This document shows, in pieces, positions 44,600 to 56,043 of a DNA stretch of 64,000 nucleotides; position 1 is the stretch's first letter, and every line of letters begins with the position of its first letter. The translations under genes and the position numbers were made by a program. The DNA is from Datura wrightii. Its lineage: Eukaryota > Streptophyta > Magnoliopsida > Solanales > Solanaceae. The stretch spans positions 28,955,501-29,019,500 of the forward strand of contig JASDFA010000010.1 in the NCBI GenBank assembly GCA_035772735.1, in the 5' to 3' direction. The notes beneath the pieces are model-generated. The model worked only from the letters and a program-made list of their open reading frames with translations, had not been told where the DNA came from and made no database searches.

Positions 44600-45165
44600 A
44601 TTATTTTTATTTTACCCAGTATGGCACACCGGCTGGAGATATTTTTATTTCACCCCGGTGTAGTACACCGGCTGGAGATATTTTTATTTTAACCTGGTGT
44701 GATACATCAGCTGGAGGTATTTTTATTTTACCCGGTGTGGTACACCGACTGGATATATTTTTATTTTACCCCGGTGTGGTACATCGGCTGGAGATATTTT
44801 TATTTTACCCCGGTGTATTACATCGGCTGGAGATATTTTTATTTTACCCCAGTGTCGTACATCGACTGGAGATATTTTTATTTTACCCCGGTGTGGTACA
44901 TCGACTGGAGATATTTTTATTCTACGTCGGTGTGGTACATCGGCTGGAGATACTTTTATTTTACCCCGGTGTGGTACATCAGCTGGAGATATTTTTATTT
45001 TACCCCGGTGTGGTACATAGGCTGGAGATACTTTTATTCTACCTAGGTGTGGTACCGGTACATAGGTTGGAGATATTTTTATTCTACCTCGGTGTGGTAC
45101 CGGTACATAGGCTAGAGATATTTTTATTCTACCTCAGTGTGGTACACAAGCTGGACGAATTTTAT
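44600..45165 (+). repeat. 39-bp minisatellite in J (about 14 copies)
   Basis: The unit begins GATATTTTTATTTTACCCC and then GGTGTGGTACATCGGCTGGA. Each holds a dyad CCGGTGT-GGT-ACACCGG (perfect in some units). Two units near the right end carry a 6-base insertion (GTACCG). Because 39 is a multiple of 3, one frame stays open for 219 codons with a 13-residue repeat. Confidence 0.9.
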
Positions 45166-45622
45166 ATATGGATTTATGGTTGGCTGGTCGATGGCATTAC
45201 AGTTATAGTTTCTTCCTTGTGCATTTCTTAATTGCATTTTCATCTCATTATAGAGTTATTATCAGGTTTCGGATTCCATGTTGTTGCTATTCCTTATTCC
45301 TAGTTCAGTTATCTTGAGTTTACTTATGTTATAGTAAGTTTCTATCAATTACAAGTTGTAGAGTTCCAGGTTATAACTATCCTTTATATGTTTAAGTGTT
45401 GAGTCAGTCATTACAAGATTGTTATCTCATGTTTACAGTTTCAGCCTTACATACTAGTACATTTCATTCGTACTGACATCCCTTTGCTTGGGGACCTGCG
45501 TTCGTGCCGCGGTGCAGGTAGAGGTCGGGATTGCTAGTTGAGTAGCAGTGCGTGAGATTAACGGATGGTTGGTATGCTCCCTTCTTCCTGGAGCTAGGGC
45601 TTAGTTATCTATGGTAGGACTA

Positions 45623-45718
45623 GTTCAGAATATAGTAGAAAATATGGACCGTAAGTTCAGAATATGGTAGAAAATATGGACCGTAAGTTTAGAATATGGT
45701 AGAACATATGGATCGTAA
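45623..45718 (+). repeat. 32-bp tandem repeat, three copies
   Basis: The unit starts GTTCAGAATATGGTAGAAAA and ends TATGGACCGTAA. It lies at the J/G boundary and carries the GGACCGT word also seen in G's internal array. Confidence 0.8.
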
Positions 45719-46512
45719 GTTCAAAGTAAGGTCTATATTTTAATGTACAAGGAAAATTTTCAATCCTTAGTAGAAAATTATAAATTTTAAATCGTTAATC
45801 AATTTAAGGGGTAAGATACGATCGTAACCCACAAGAATGCATTGTAATTCAACAATTATGCAATTAATTGAATAGTTCAAGGTATGATACAAGTAATTTA
45901 AGGAAGATAATTAACTTGGCATAAAGTGATTGAAATTAGCAACCCTTGTGAAGGCAATAAGACCTCCAATTCACAAACCAAGAAACACCTAGTTCTAGAA
46001 AGACCCCAAAGGAGATGATCTACCCTTACAACCCTTCTCTCTACACAAGTAACAATCCAAAGCTAGGCAAAAGCTAGGCAATTCACTACACTTAAAGTAT
46101 TCTTTGTTCAAAATCATGAAAATGTCATATCATCATAATCTACCTTTCAAATTAAATAATCACTTATTTATACTAATTAAAGGAAAGGGGAAACTATTAT
46201 AAATATGTCCTTAATGAGTAAGGGCCTTGTTTGGGTGGTCTTCCTTTTTCTTGAAATTCAAGAATGGCCAATTGCACATGTTAGCCATTTTATTCACTCT
46301 CTTGGCCATATTCATTGTTTTGGTCATATGTTCCTACATCCACCCAAGCTATGATCTAAATATGAAACCCTTTGGATTGAATCAAGGTATAACCCATTGA
46401 AATTCACAAGAAATCCACCTAGTTCCCCCCCCCTCCAGGTTTAAGCAAAGGGAATCATCAATCCAAAGGAAACAAGAAATAATTTAATCACAAAAGCATA
46501 GCACAATACCTG

Positions 46513-47060
46513 GGATTTTGAAGCATGTCATACAATGTGTGTGCTTGATGTGGCGATTAGTTCTACGAGAAGAAAAGCCCTAGATTGCATGAGAATCTTT
46601 TTTTGATATGGTGGGGTGATGTGTGTGAGTGTAGAACAGGTATATGATGCAACAAGTGAAAGTTTGAAAGCTTGAAATTTTCAACACTGGTGGTACACAG
46701 TGGAAAGAAGGAAGAAAAACAGGGAAATTGGGAAAGACGCCCTATTAAAACTCTGAGAGCTATTATGAGTTCTGGGTCGGATCGCAGATTTTATAATGCA
46801 GTTGTATTTTGAAAATATGACTCATTTTTTAGACCGCATATGACCTAAAAGATACTAATACTCCTAGTCTCAGTGAAGCAATTCACGGTTCAAATTATGG
46901 ACCATAAAAAATTAACGAAATGGACCATCACTTAAACTCAAAAAGTTCAACTCACTATTTACCTGGCTTCCAATTTATGATAAAAATCATGATCCGTATT
47001 CTCAATACGCGGTCCATTTCTGTGCGTGTAAATAGGAATCTGAATCTCATAAGATGTGTT
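46513..47060 (-). promoter_or_regulatory. Internal word array and leader of G
   Basis: Minus strand: GGACCGCGTATT, ATACGGATC, GGTCCAT, GAACCGTG and GCGGTC words, a TATAAAA near 46790, and a pyrimidine-rich leader to CCCAG/GTATTG at 46509. The words differ from those of A/B and of F. Confidence 0.4.
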
Positions 47061-47126
47061 GTTTAGTTCTCTCCTAAACTTTTTAGTATCAAACATACAC
47101 TCATCAACACATATTAGTCTAAAACA

Positions 47127-47173
47127 CTTGGGTTGCCTCCCAAGAAGATCTTAGTTTAAGATCGTGGCACGAT
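47127..47173 (-). ncRNA. Two-hairpin AGGCAA element, distal copy in G
   Basis: ATCG/CGAT around TGCCA (47173-47161) and CTTGGG/CCCAAG around AGGCAA (47144-47127), both perfect. Confidence 0.65.
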
Positions 47174-47200
47174 TTGGATACTACACATAGTGTATCATCC

Positions 47201-47244
47201 CTTGGGTGTTGCCTCCCAAGAAGCTTCTAATCTAACGTCGCGAC
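47201..47244 (-). ncRNA. Two-hairpin AGGCAA element, proximal copy in G
   Basis: CTTGGG/CCCAAG around AGGCAACA (47220-47201). Hairpin 1 is reduced to GTCGCGAC (47244-47237), its loop lost. It lies in tandem with the copy at 47127. Confidence 0.6.
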
Positions 47245-47389
47245 TTAATGCATGATAAGTGAATCAGCATATGGGTGAATCATCCCTAGGCCAGGATTTC
47301 CTCACCCGCTTCCTTCCTTTGGAGCTATAGAAATATTGTTTCATTCACTTTCTTTTGTCCTTCTTTTTTCTGGGTGTCCCTTTTCCTCC

Positions 47390-48000
47390 ATGCCCAGTTT
47401 CCCTTTCTCATCATCAATATTTTCAACAATATTCTCAACCACTTATATGCTCCCATAACTATTGGACAACACATGCCTCTTTCCTGCCTTAAAGGTCATC
47501 ATTTCATCATTAACCCAGAACATAATCTCATGCTTTTCAGAGTCCATCAAGGCTGTATGGATGGAAAAGAAGGTTTTCCCAATAATGATGGGTATATCCA
47601 TATCCACACCACAATCCAAACAACAAAGTTGACCAGAAGTATGAATTTTCTAACCTTCACTACATATCTTCTACCACACCTACTGGCTTTTTGATCGACT
47701 TATCAGCAATTTGAAGTTGAATGAAGGTGGGTTTCAACATTGTCAATACTAACATCATATATATATCTAGGGGTATCAAGTTTATGCCAGCCCCATCATC
47801 ACATAAAGCTTGCAAATAGTCATACTGCCAATCTTGCATGGAATGGTGAACTCCCTAGGGTCTCTCTTTTTCTCCACATGTGTGACAGCAATGATGGCAC
47901 TAAACCAGTGGGTTATTGGGACCACTTTTTCTCACTTGGTCTCTTCTTTGTTAGCATCTCTTTCACGTATTTGGCAAAGTTAGCATCTCTTTTAGAGTAT
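47390..48000 (-). pseudogene. Protease region of G
   Basis: Minus strand: LCDDGAGINLIPLDIY replaces the D-L-G-A-S segment. KPTFIQLQIADKSIKKPVGVVEDM precedes a TAG, then DIDIPIIIGKTFF and a charged tail (NIDDEKGKLGMEEKGHPEKRRTKESE) that stops about 90 bases before the hairpins. The catalytic Asp is present but its context is altered. Confidence 0.65.
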
Positions 48001-48049
48001 CAATGAATGGCACCAACAATGTTGTCTCCTTTAATCTCTCGATGTGCTA

Positions 48050-49474
48050 ATCAATTGCTGGATCTAGAGTTTTCTTAGCCAGTATTTAAGGAAAGGGAGA
48101 ATGAGGTTTAGGATAGAATTTAGCAATGTCACTCACTTCCTTCTTTACCTTTTCCTTCCTTTTTGAGTCCACTAATAACTCATCACGAGAAATATCAACA
48201 ACTGGCTTGAATATCACCTCTTCTTCAACATCCTTGCTCTTCAACTTACTAGATTCATCAACATCAATACCACAAGGATCATCAACTTTATAGAGGAACA
48301 TTTTGTCGATCTAAGTCACTAATGAAATGAGCATTAGAGCCACTTCCATTGCCTTTAGGATTTGTCACAGTGTCAGTAGGATGTTGACCCTTCTGCTTTA
48401 GTTTGTGCTCTCTTGAGAGGTCTCTCATTTGTTGCTCCAACTTCAAAATAGAGTTAATATGGGAGCTAACAACTTCGATCAAACTCGTTAGACAAGCATC
48501 AGATCTCTTTCTTGGAGAGCACTTTCTCCAACATTCCTTGAATTCTCGAAACCTCTTGGTTTTGAGATGGACTATCAATTCAATTGTGAGAACTAGAGCA
48601 TGGCTTCTTGGTGGCACATATGGGCTAAAGCTTCGGTTTCCAAAATTTTCATCTTTCCAGCCTTGACTTAAGCCACCATAGTCATTCCTAGAATATTATG
48701 GACCTTAACCTTAAGGTTGACGTCTACATTAGCTTTAATAATTAGACGGTGGATGACTTTGATTTTGTTGATAGTGTTGCCTTAGGGTAACCACCCGGTG
48801 CATTTTCTGACATAGTTAGCATCCTCAAATTATGTTGGTGGTTGGTCTTGAAACTGTTGGTCATGGTAGGGAGAAGGATATCCCTACACATATGACGTGG
48901 AACCCTAGTGCTTCTTCAACTTTATTTTTACCTTTTTGACCTCACTCTCAATCAACTTCTTTGTTAACAATGCAAGATTTGTGCCAAGGCAGCCATCATT
49001 TGGTCTCTCTCTTGGTTCTCCTTTATCCAATGAGTTAATGAATGATTAACCACATTCATATCTCAACTTTGATATCCTCCATGTCATGCCTAGTTGTACT
49101 TGGCAATCCAATCCAATATGGTGCTAGTGCAATTATATATTTTTGTCCATAAAACAACCTCCTACGTCATTGTTGGCCACCAAATAAATCAATGAATCTA
49201 GATCGGTGTAGAATGTTTCAAACAAAATGTGATCGGGGAACCCAAAGTTAAGTTCCCTAAGTATATATTGCTTGAAACACTCCCACGCTTCAAACAATTA
49301 TTCCCCGGGAGGCTACCTGAAATGGAAGATCTTATCTTCTTGCTTGGCCTTTTTGCGCAATGGGAACCACTTCTTCAAGAAAACGTGGACAAGATCCATC
49401 CACATGCTAATAGAGTTGGGGGCAGACGGTGTAACCAATCGCGGGCCTCCACCGCTAAGGAATACGAATACCTA
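48050..49474 (-). pseudogene. gag of G
   Basis: Broken frames still read PNSISMWMDLVHVFLKKWFPLRKKAK (49229-49480 region), then the coiled-coil and linker (LTSLIEVVSSHINSILKLEQQMRDLSREHKLKQKGQHPTDTVTNPKG, 48288-48617) and a charged stretch before protease (48086-48301). The block order is Athila gag. The zinc knuckle is not recognisable. Confidence 0.65.
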
Positions 49475-49889
49475 TCATGACTTAAGTGTGGACCTCGAAT
49501 CAAGACACGAGACCTAGAACCACAAATGGCTCCAAGATAACCCATGGCACATACACAGAATGATTAAGAGCATAACTAAGAGAAAATAAATCATGAACAT
49601 AACATAAGTGGAAGTCTGATTATCATAAAGCATATATGGAGACACAAATCAACAACATTGATTCATCTAATACATAGCTGTCTGAAAAGCCTTTAGTCAT
49701 AAGATGAGTTGATGGGAAAATTTCCCCAATTAGCTAGACTAAGTCTTAATACTAAAAGACAGATAAAATATAAAGTTGATAAGTGTCCTTGGAAGATAAG
49801 AACTCACCCAAACAGGGCCTAAAATGGACTGATGTGGGAGCGGAGCTAACATCGAGGCTGAGACTAATCACTAATGTGCGTGGTATTAC
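49475..49889. repeat. Tekay LTR scrap
   Basis: TATCATGACTTAAGTGTGG resembles a mutated TGTCACGACCC LTR start. AACCCATGGCACATAC and AAAGCCTTTAGTCATAAG parallel C and M. GGTATTACA at about 49890 looks like the other terminus, so it may be an internally deleted solo LTR. Confidence 0.5.
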
Positions 49890-51426
49890 AATAATTTCAA
49901 TGCTTAAAACATAGAAAAGATAAACTTAGGTATATTTATAAAAATATGAGGTTCTTTTTCTGTATTTTTAGGAAAATAAAGTTTGGAGTTATATTTTGAA
50001 AAAGCAATGAAAAGGTGCAGAAATTGTCTGCTATAGGTCACAGTACAAGTCATACCACCTAGGTACGAGCCGTACTGAGTGCCTGTAGCAAAGATTCTGA
50101 AGATGTCCACTGCAGATCCTAATGTACGATCAAATTCCACAAGTCATGACAACAATGTACGAGCCGTACAGATAGACTTGGGGTGAGAATTAGAGATTCA
50201 GATACTTGGCATCCTCAGGCCATGATTTGATTGCATGGGTCGTACCATTATGGTACGAGTCGTATGAAGGACCCGTAGGTTGACATTCAGAGTTTCCATC
50301 TTTTAGAAGTATAGACCATGATTGCTACCTACGATTCATAGTAACTGGGTACGAGTCGTACCAGCCTCCCGTACTTGAGAGATCCAAAACCTGTAGATCA
50401 TACCGCGAGTACAGACTACGACTCATAGTAGTATGGTACAATTCATAGGTCTTCCCGAATGCTGTAGTCCTTGTTTATTTAGGAAAGGATTTTCATTAAT
50501 TATATAAATACTATCCTTTTATTTTTCATTAGAGATCCGATACTTTTGATTATAATCATGTTTTTGGAGTTTCCCAACATCACTTGGAGAACAATATACA
50601 TGCAACCAAAACACAAGTCGTGTTTATTGAGTTCCCGATCTTTCAAAGTTTATTATGCAATCGACCATTGGGTTTTTGTTCCTCCAATATTGTAAGATGT
50701 TAATAATGATTTATTTCGTGATTTTTGATTTCTTGCTTTCATTTATGAGTAGCTAAAATCTCCATAATTAGGGTTGTGGAAACCATGGTGAAATAACAAA
50801 TTAGGTTAATAAAAAGTGATTCTAAACCAATACTGATGCTTGTAATGTTCTTCTCTTCATGTTAATTGTTTCTTAACCATGCGCAATGTTAGGAATAGTC
50901 TGTATTCTCTACTTGCTTGAACCTAGACAAATAGAGATTAGGAAAAGAGAAAGACAACAAAGCCTTGAAATTAATTTTGATAGAATAACTTAAGTTGCGT
51001 TTGCAGGAAAGTCAATTTGAAATTATTGATAAAGGTTATTGAAAGCACTCATGAGACCTAACCTGATGATTAAGTATAGTCATCTAATAGGGGAGAAACA
51101 GTTGTTTGGATGAACATAGTTTATCAATTCTATAGGCTAAGTATTAGAATAGATCACAAGTGTAATAACCCGACCTAGTTAAGAAGCCATGGGAACACTT
51201 CCCTAGTTAATTGCATATCTTTGATAATAACACCATTCTGCAACACTGTCATTTAATTATTTTTGTTAAAAGCCCCCTTTGGAAATAACTAAACTGAAAG
51301 GGTAAATATTAGCACTAATCAATATCTTGACCATATTCCATGTGGGATCGACCCCAATATTAGTTAGGTTCTTTATTGACAACAACCACGTTATACTTCT
51401 TTAGAGGTGTAGTTTGGGCGTTATCA
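49890..51426 (+). repeat. 5' LTR of E (left end unclear)
   Basis: The word array at 50030-50460 (TACGAGCCGTAC, TACGAGTCGTA variants) is followed by TATATAAATA at 50501-50510 and a donor-like ATTGTAAGATG (GT 50692). It ends GGGCGTTATCA before the primer site. The first ~100 bases appear replaced by the LTR scrap. Confidence 0.7.
50030..50510 (+). promoter_or_regulatory. U3 word array and TATA of E
   Basis: At least eight near-palindromic TACGAGYCGTA words in both orientations lead up to TATATAAATA. The word is private to this element in the window. Confidence 0.5.
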
Positions 51427-51429
51427 AAA

Positions 51430-51446
51430 ATGACACCATTGTCAGG
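51430..51446 (+). other. Primer binding site of E (mutated)
   Basis: TGACACCATTGTCAGGGA is recognisable as TGGCGCCGTTGCCGGGGA with five changes, mainly of G or C to A or T. Confidence 0.65.
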
Positions 51447-51539
51447 GAGTACGACTTAGTATTAGATTAATTGCTTTTATTTAACATTTAGTATTTATTC
51501 CCTCATTTATGTTTTCTAGTGTTTTGTTTTATTCAGGCT

Positions 51540-53300
51540 ATTGTTTGGCAAGGGCCAAGAACCCAGAATAGTAGAAATCTCCTATTCTGAGAGTAACCTC
51601 CATCACCAGTCGTATGGATGATAAGAGGTTGCTAGTGCCCCTTAAGGAGAGGCTAGGTGTTGAGGTGTTGGCAGTTGTGATGATGAAAATCGAGGGGGAT
51701 GATATCCAGGGATATGCAGAGATGGTAAATGCACTAGTTGGAATGGGGTACAACAACTATAGGTTGAAAAAGTTAGACCTCGGTCTGAAGAATTAAGTAA
51801 CTCTTCTAGCAAAACCTTCAGTTGAACTACCTCTAGTTTTAGAGCTTAAGGCTTTTCCTCCACATCTAAGGCATGCATTTCTGGGGGAGATTAACACCCT
51901 ACTGGTTATTATTGTTTCATACCTTATAGAGTGGAAAGTTGAGGCCCTAGTATCAACTTTGAGAATGTTTAAGAAGGCAATAGGTTGGACCATTACTGAC
52001 ATCATCCAAATTGCTCCAGGCGTATGCACCCACCAAATTCAGCTTGAACCAAACTATGTACCAAGTATAAAGCATCAGTGAAGACTAAATCCGCCCGTGC
52101 AAGAGGTGGTGAAGAAAGAGATTATTAAATGGCTAGACACTGGTGTTGTCTACCACATTGCTAATAGTAAGTGGGTGAGTTTGGACAATGTGTACCAAAG
52201 AAGGGTGGAATCACAGTGGTTCCAAATGAGAAAAATGAGCCGGTCCCAATGAGGCCAGTCACAGGCTGACGTGTTTGCATAGACTACCGGAAACTCAACC
52301 ATTGGACATAGAAGGACCATGTTTTGATGCCCTTGATAGACCAGATACTTGATAGATTGGCAGGCAGAGGATGGTACTACGTTCTTGATGGTTATTCAGG
52401 GTACAACCAGATCTCCATATCCTCGGAGGACCAAGAGAAAACCACCTTTACCAACCTTTATAGGCTTTTGCTTTCAGGAGAATGCCATTCGGATTATATA
52501 ACACACCTTCCACATTCCAGAGATGCATGATTTCTATCTTTTTAGACATAGTGGAGGACACCAAATTGAAGTATTCATGGATAATATCTCTATCTTGGGT
52601 GATTCCTTCAAATATTGTCTTGAGCATTTGAGCGAGGTGCTTAGCAGGTGTGAAGAAACCAATCTGGTACTCAACTGAGAGAAGTGCAATTTCATGGTTA
52701 AAAAGGGGATTGTGCTAGGCCATAGGATTTTAGAAAAAGGAATAGAGGTGGATAAAGAAAAGATCGAGGTTATAGCTGGATTGTCACCACCTATTTTTGT
52801 AAAAGATATTCAGAGCTTTTTGGGGCACGCAGGTTTCTATAGAAGATTCATCAAAGACTTCTTGAAGATTGCACAAACCTTATGCGAGCTACTTGAGAAG
52901 GGGGTGAAATTCGTTTTTGATGATACATGTCTGCATACTTTTAAATGCCTAAAAGAAAGACTTACATCAACCCCCATCATTGTGGCACCAGACTGGTCTC
53001 TTCCATTTGAGGTGATGCCAGTGGAATTTCCCTAGGTGTTGTCTTGGGCCAAAGGAGAGAAAAAAATATTTCACCCTTTTTATTATGTAAACAAGACACT
53101 CAATGAAGCTCAGAAGAATTATATGATGATTGAACAGGAGTTGCTAGTAGTGGTTTTTGCACTCAAAAAGTTTTGGGCATACTTGCTCAGAACTAAGGTG
53201 ATTGTCCATATTGACTATGCAACATTGTGGTAGTTGATGTCAAAAAAAGATGTTAAACTAAGGTTAATCAAATGGATGTTGCTCCCAAAAGAGTTTGAGT
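51540..53300 (+). pseudogene. RT and RNase H of E (RT catalytic Asp lost)
   Basis: After a gag-like start (about 51545-51690) the frame jumps to the linker: MVNALVGMGYNNYRLKKLDLGLKN, stop, KPSVELPLVLELKAFPPHLRHAFLGE. RT blocks follow with stops: EVVKKEIIKWLDTGVVYHI, YYVLDGYSGYNQISIS (Asp present), and VFMDNISILG where FMDD has become FMDN (about 52570-52600). The connection (GIEVDKEKIEVIAGLSPPIFVKDIQSFLGHAGFYRRFIKDF) and RNase H (YYVNKTLNEAQKNYMMIEQELLVVVFALKKF, VIVHIDYATL) are long open runs. RT is certainly inactive. Confidence 0.85.
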
Positions 53301-54480
53301 TTGAGGTGAATGATCAAAAGGGGACTGAGAATTAGGTGGCTGATCACTTATCTAGATTGAAGGTAGAGGCAAGATCGAAGGATGAGGTTGACATTGATGA
53401 TACTTTTCTAGATGAGAAGGTGTTAACTGCATCACAAGATCTGAACCCATGGTTTTCTAATTATGCGAATTATTGAGTGACATAATTTCTGCAGATGTGA
53501 CCTCCTAGCAAAGGAAGAAGTTCCTGTTTGATGTATGAAGATTCTATTGGGGCGAGCCATACTTGTTCCATATTTTTGCAGATGGGCTAATTCACAGATG
53601 TGTCCTAGAATTTGAAATGCTAAGTGTTATAGAGGCCTGCCACTCATCTCCACTTGGGGGTCATCATAGTGGTATTTAGACTGCACATAAAATTTTGCAA
53701 TGCGGGTATTATTGGCCAATAATCCATCAAGATGCTTATGATTTTTGCCAAAGCCTGTGATCAATGACAAAGACAAGGGGGCATCACTGTAAGCATGAGC
53801 TACCATAACCCAATGCTATAGGTGGAATTATTCGATGTATGGGGTATTGATTTCGTGGGCCCATTTATGAGCTTATATAGGATGAAGTATATTCTGGTAG
53901 CTGTGGATTACGTCTCAAAGTGGGTGGAGGCCACTGCATTTCCTATAATGAAGGAAAGAGTGTCACAGCATTCCTGAAAAATAACATATTTGCAAGGTTC
54001 AGTACTCCTAGAGCCATCATTAGTAAAGCTTGAGCACAAGGCATTATGGGCACCAATTAGCTGGTGTTTGGAAATTCCTGCCATCTACCGGTAAAGCTTG
54101 AGCACAAGGCAATATGGCCACTGAAGAAATTGAATTCGAACTAGAATGAAGCTTCCAAGTTGAGGCTAGATTAGTTGAATGAGTTGGATGAGTTTTGACA
54201 TCACGCCTATGAGAGTGCATCCATATATAAAAAGGGATAAAGTTGTACCATGACTGGAAGATTGATAAGAGGGAATTCAATATCGGTGACCTAGTGTTGT
54301 TGTTTAAATATAGATTCTATTTTCATACAGGCAAACTAAAGTCCAGATAGATGAGGCCATATAGTATGGTGGAGGTGCTCTCATATAGTGCCATTGAACT
54401 GGAGAACAGAGATGGCAAGAGGTTCAAAGTGAATGGCTAGAGGGTGAAACAGTATACGGGAACCACAGATGAGGCAAAAG
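53300..54480 (+). pseudogene. Integrase of E (internal deletion)
   Basis: QVADHLSRL-like junction text, the zinc domain (ACHSSPLGGHHSGI, stop, TAHKILQCGYYWP), WGIDFVGPF and ILVAVDYVSKWVEATAF are readable. After RAIIS the second catalytic Asp region is gone. The text jumps to LEHKALW of the C-terminal part, a loss of roughly 330 bases. A 27-base direct repeat (about 54027 and 54091) marks the junction. ELDEF and the C-terminal blocks follow to about 54510. Confidence 0.8.
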
Positions 54481-54528
54481 TAATAGAGTCGATGTATCTT
54501 GAAAAAGCCTAAACAATTAAGAGATATG

Positions 54529-54575
54529 CATCGTGCCACGATGTTAAATTAGAGCTGCATGGGAGGCAACCTATG
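54529..54575 (+). ncRNA. Two-hairpin AGGCAA element, copy in E
   Basis: CATCG/CGATG around TGCCA (54529-54543) and CATGGG/CCTATG around AGGCAA (54558-54575, one G-U). Both stems differ from D on both sides and still pair. Confidence 0.65.
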
Positions 54576-54579
54576 GGAT

Positions 54580-55685
54580 GGTTGGTGAAGTCTGAGTAGC
54601 CTACCGATGATGATAGGAATGCCTAGAGAATCACAGGTATGTCCTTTCCCTGGTTTTTATTTTATTGCTTTGGGGACAAAGCGTGTTTCTTCGTGGGGAA
54701 GGGTGTATATGTTTTTGTTCTCCTGAGGGTTTTTGTTTTCTTATTTCTTTTCCCTTGGATATGCCATCTAGTAGAACTGGAATGCTTAGGATATTTTTGT
54801 TTTGTTTAATTAGAAGTAATCTAGGAGTACTTAATAGCCAATAAAATGCACATGTGTTTGATTTTTGTAGTTTATGAAAAAAGACCCCTTTTTAAAAGAT
54901 TTTGTGATTAGTTGTGTGTGTTGACTGTAAAGCATGACCAATGTGAATCTTTTTATGGCATTAGATGTGTGAGCATGATTAACTATAGTGTAGTTGTGCA
55001 TGAATCAAATTGGTAGTGTGATATAACCCTATGTTATATGTGAGTGAGCTTCTTACTTAGTTCAGCACTATGTAGGTGATTTAGAACTTGTTTGGTTAGT
55101 CTTTGCTTAGGTCAGAGGATAGTTAGTTAGGAAAGGATCATAGGCCATTTTTGAGTTAGCAACACTTTTAGCCTAAATTGCCTGACCAAATGAGATAAGT
55201 ACCCCTTGGTCCATGTTTGAGCCTAAATTGACCTATTCTTTTACTAGCCTATTCACCTTCCATTTTGTTTATAATGAACCTGTTTTAGCCCTAGTCCCTT
55301 CTTGGACATTGTGAACCTTAAATTAGGCAAAATGTGTAAGTTGAGGGTGGCTATTGAAAGGGTGCATAGACTATGTGGTGGAAATAATGGAGAAAGCTAG
55401 TCGGTGAAAAAGTTGGGTGTGGTGTGAAAAAAAAAAGAAAAAGAAAAATAAAGAGAAAGAGAAAAAATTGAAAGTCAAATAAAGTTAGAGAAAAAATGAA
55501 AAATAAACCATACCAACAAGTTAATATCTGAATAAAATGGAAAAAAGGGAGACAAGAAGGGGAAAAGGTAGAAACGGAGCCGGAAGCTATGTAGTGCCAA
55601 AGAGGGTGAGTCACTCTATCCATATTTATTGTATCTATCCCCAAGCCTATATTACATACAATAAAAGTTCTATAGTGATCCTAAC
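54580..55685 (+). other. 3' spacer of E
   Basis: No gene. GCTTTG-GGGA-CAAAGC hairpin (54667-54682), a purine-rich run (55427-55560) and CATTACATACAAT text parallel to A and D spacers. The LTR that should follow is absent; F begins at 55686. Confidence 0.65.
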
Positions 55686-55854
55686 TGATGAGTTGGTAAT
55701 TTACTAACTCATTAGACTTTTAAACATGAGCTTTGACTTGGTTTTCATGTCATTTAGGAAGATTTTATGTCCTCTCTTTGATTTTTGTAGTCATTCAATT
55801 TAAATATAAAAAGCAAGGAATTTAATAAAAAACATGAAGCTGGAAGAAGAAGAC

Positions 55855-56043
55855 ATGCGTTTCGCCGGATGACATCAGTGAAATGCCGGTGAAACGTAAG
55901 AGAGCACTATGTCAAACTGGAAGGTACACCAGCGAAATGCGGGTCAGCACTTGCGAACCGCCGGTGCTAACGCCAACTACGACAAGAGTCACTAGCTACC
56001 AATTGCGATCTACCGGCGCCCCGCGGATGAGCACCTATAAAAC
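55855..56043 (+). promoter_or_regulatory. U3 word array and TATA of F
   Basis: GAAATGCCGGTGAAACG, GCGAAATGCGGGTC, GCGAACCGCCGGTG and ACGCAGGTG words run into TATAAAAC. The same words reappear at 62170-62330 in the internal promoter and at 63105-63330 in the intron. Confidence 0.55.

Larger units (their letters stand above)
41424..45790 (+). repeat. J: long chromovirus-type LTR (about 4.4 kb, right end uncertain)
   Basis: Starts TGTTACACCCTGAAAAT, a Tekay/Del-type LTR start, and has the block ACTGACATCCCTTTGCTTGG ... GTGCAGGTAGAGG (about 45470-45525) typical of the end part of such LTRs. A GC-rich block (41725-41830) lies before CTATAGGAAG. The middle is AT-rich with no ORF of note, apart from the minisatellite. 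No internal domain follows, so it is a solo or truncated LTR. Confidence 0.55.
45800..49474 (-). mobile_element. Element G: Athila-type, gag-protease only (minus strand, both ends lost)
   Basis: On the minus strand: gag from 49474 (its start cut off by a Tekay LTR scrap), protease, acidic/basic tail, two copies of the two-hairpin element, then an internal word array, a leader and a donor-like CCCAG/GTATTGTG (46509). It then fades out near J. The array-leader-donor order is that of the ORF3 module of A, B and F, but no ORF3 remains. No RT or integrase. Confidence 0.7.
49890..55685 (+). mobile_element. Element E: Athila-type, pol only
   Basis: 5' LTR (about 49890-51426), mutated primer site, a short gag start, then directly the protease-RT linker, RT, RNase H, integrase, two-hairpin element and a 3' spacer that is cut by F at 55685. 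Most of gag and all of protease are absent. No ORF3. Confidence 0.8.

Noticed and set aside
44572..45231. 219-codon plus-strand ORF with a 13-residue repeat (HRLEIFLFYPGVV)
   Set aside because: It is the 39-bp minisatellite read in one frame; since 39 is divisible by 3 the frame stays open by chance. No start context, and an adjacent frame is open too.
47374..48006. Plus-strand ORFs of 106 and 88 codons
   Set aside because: They are shadows opposite the minus-strand protease of G, whose motif order is clear.
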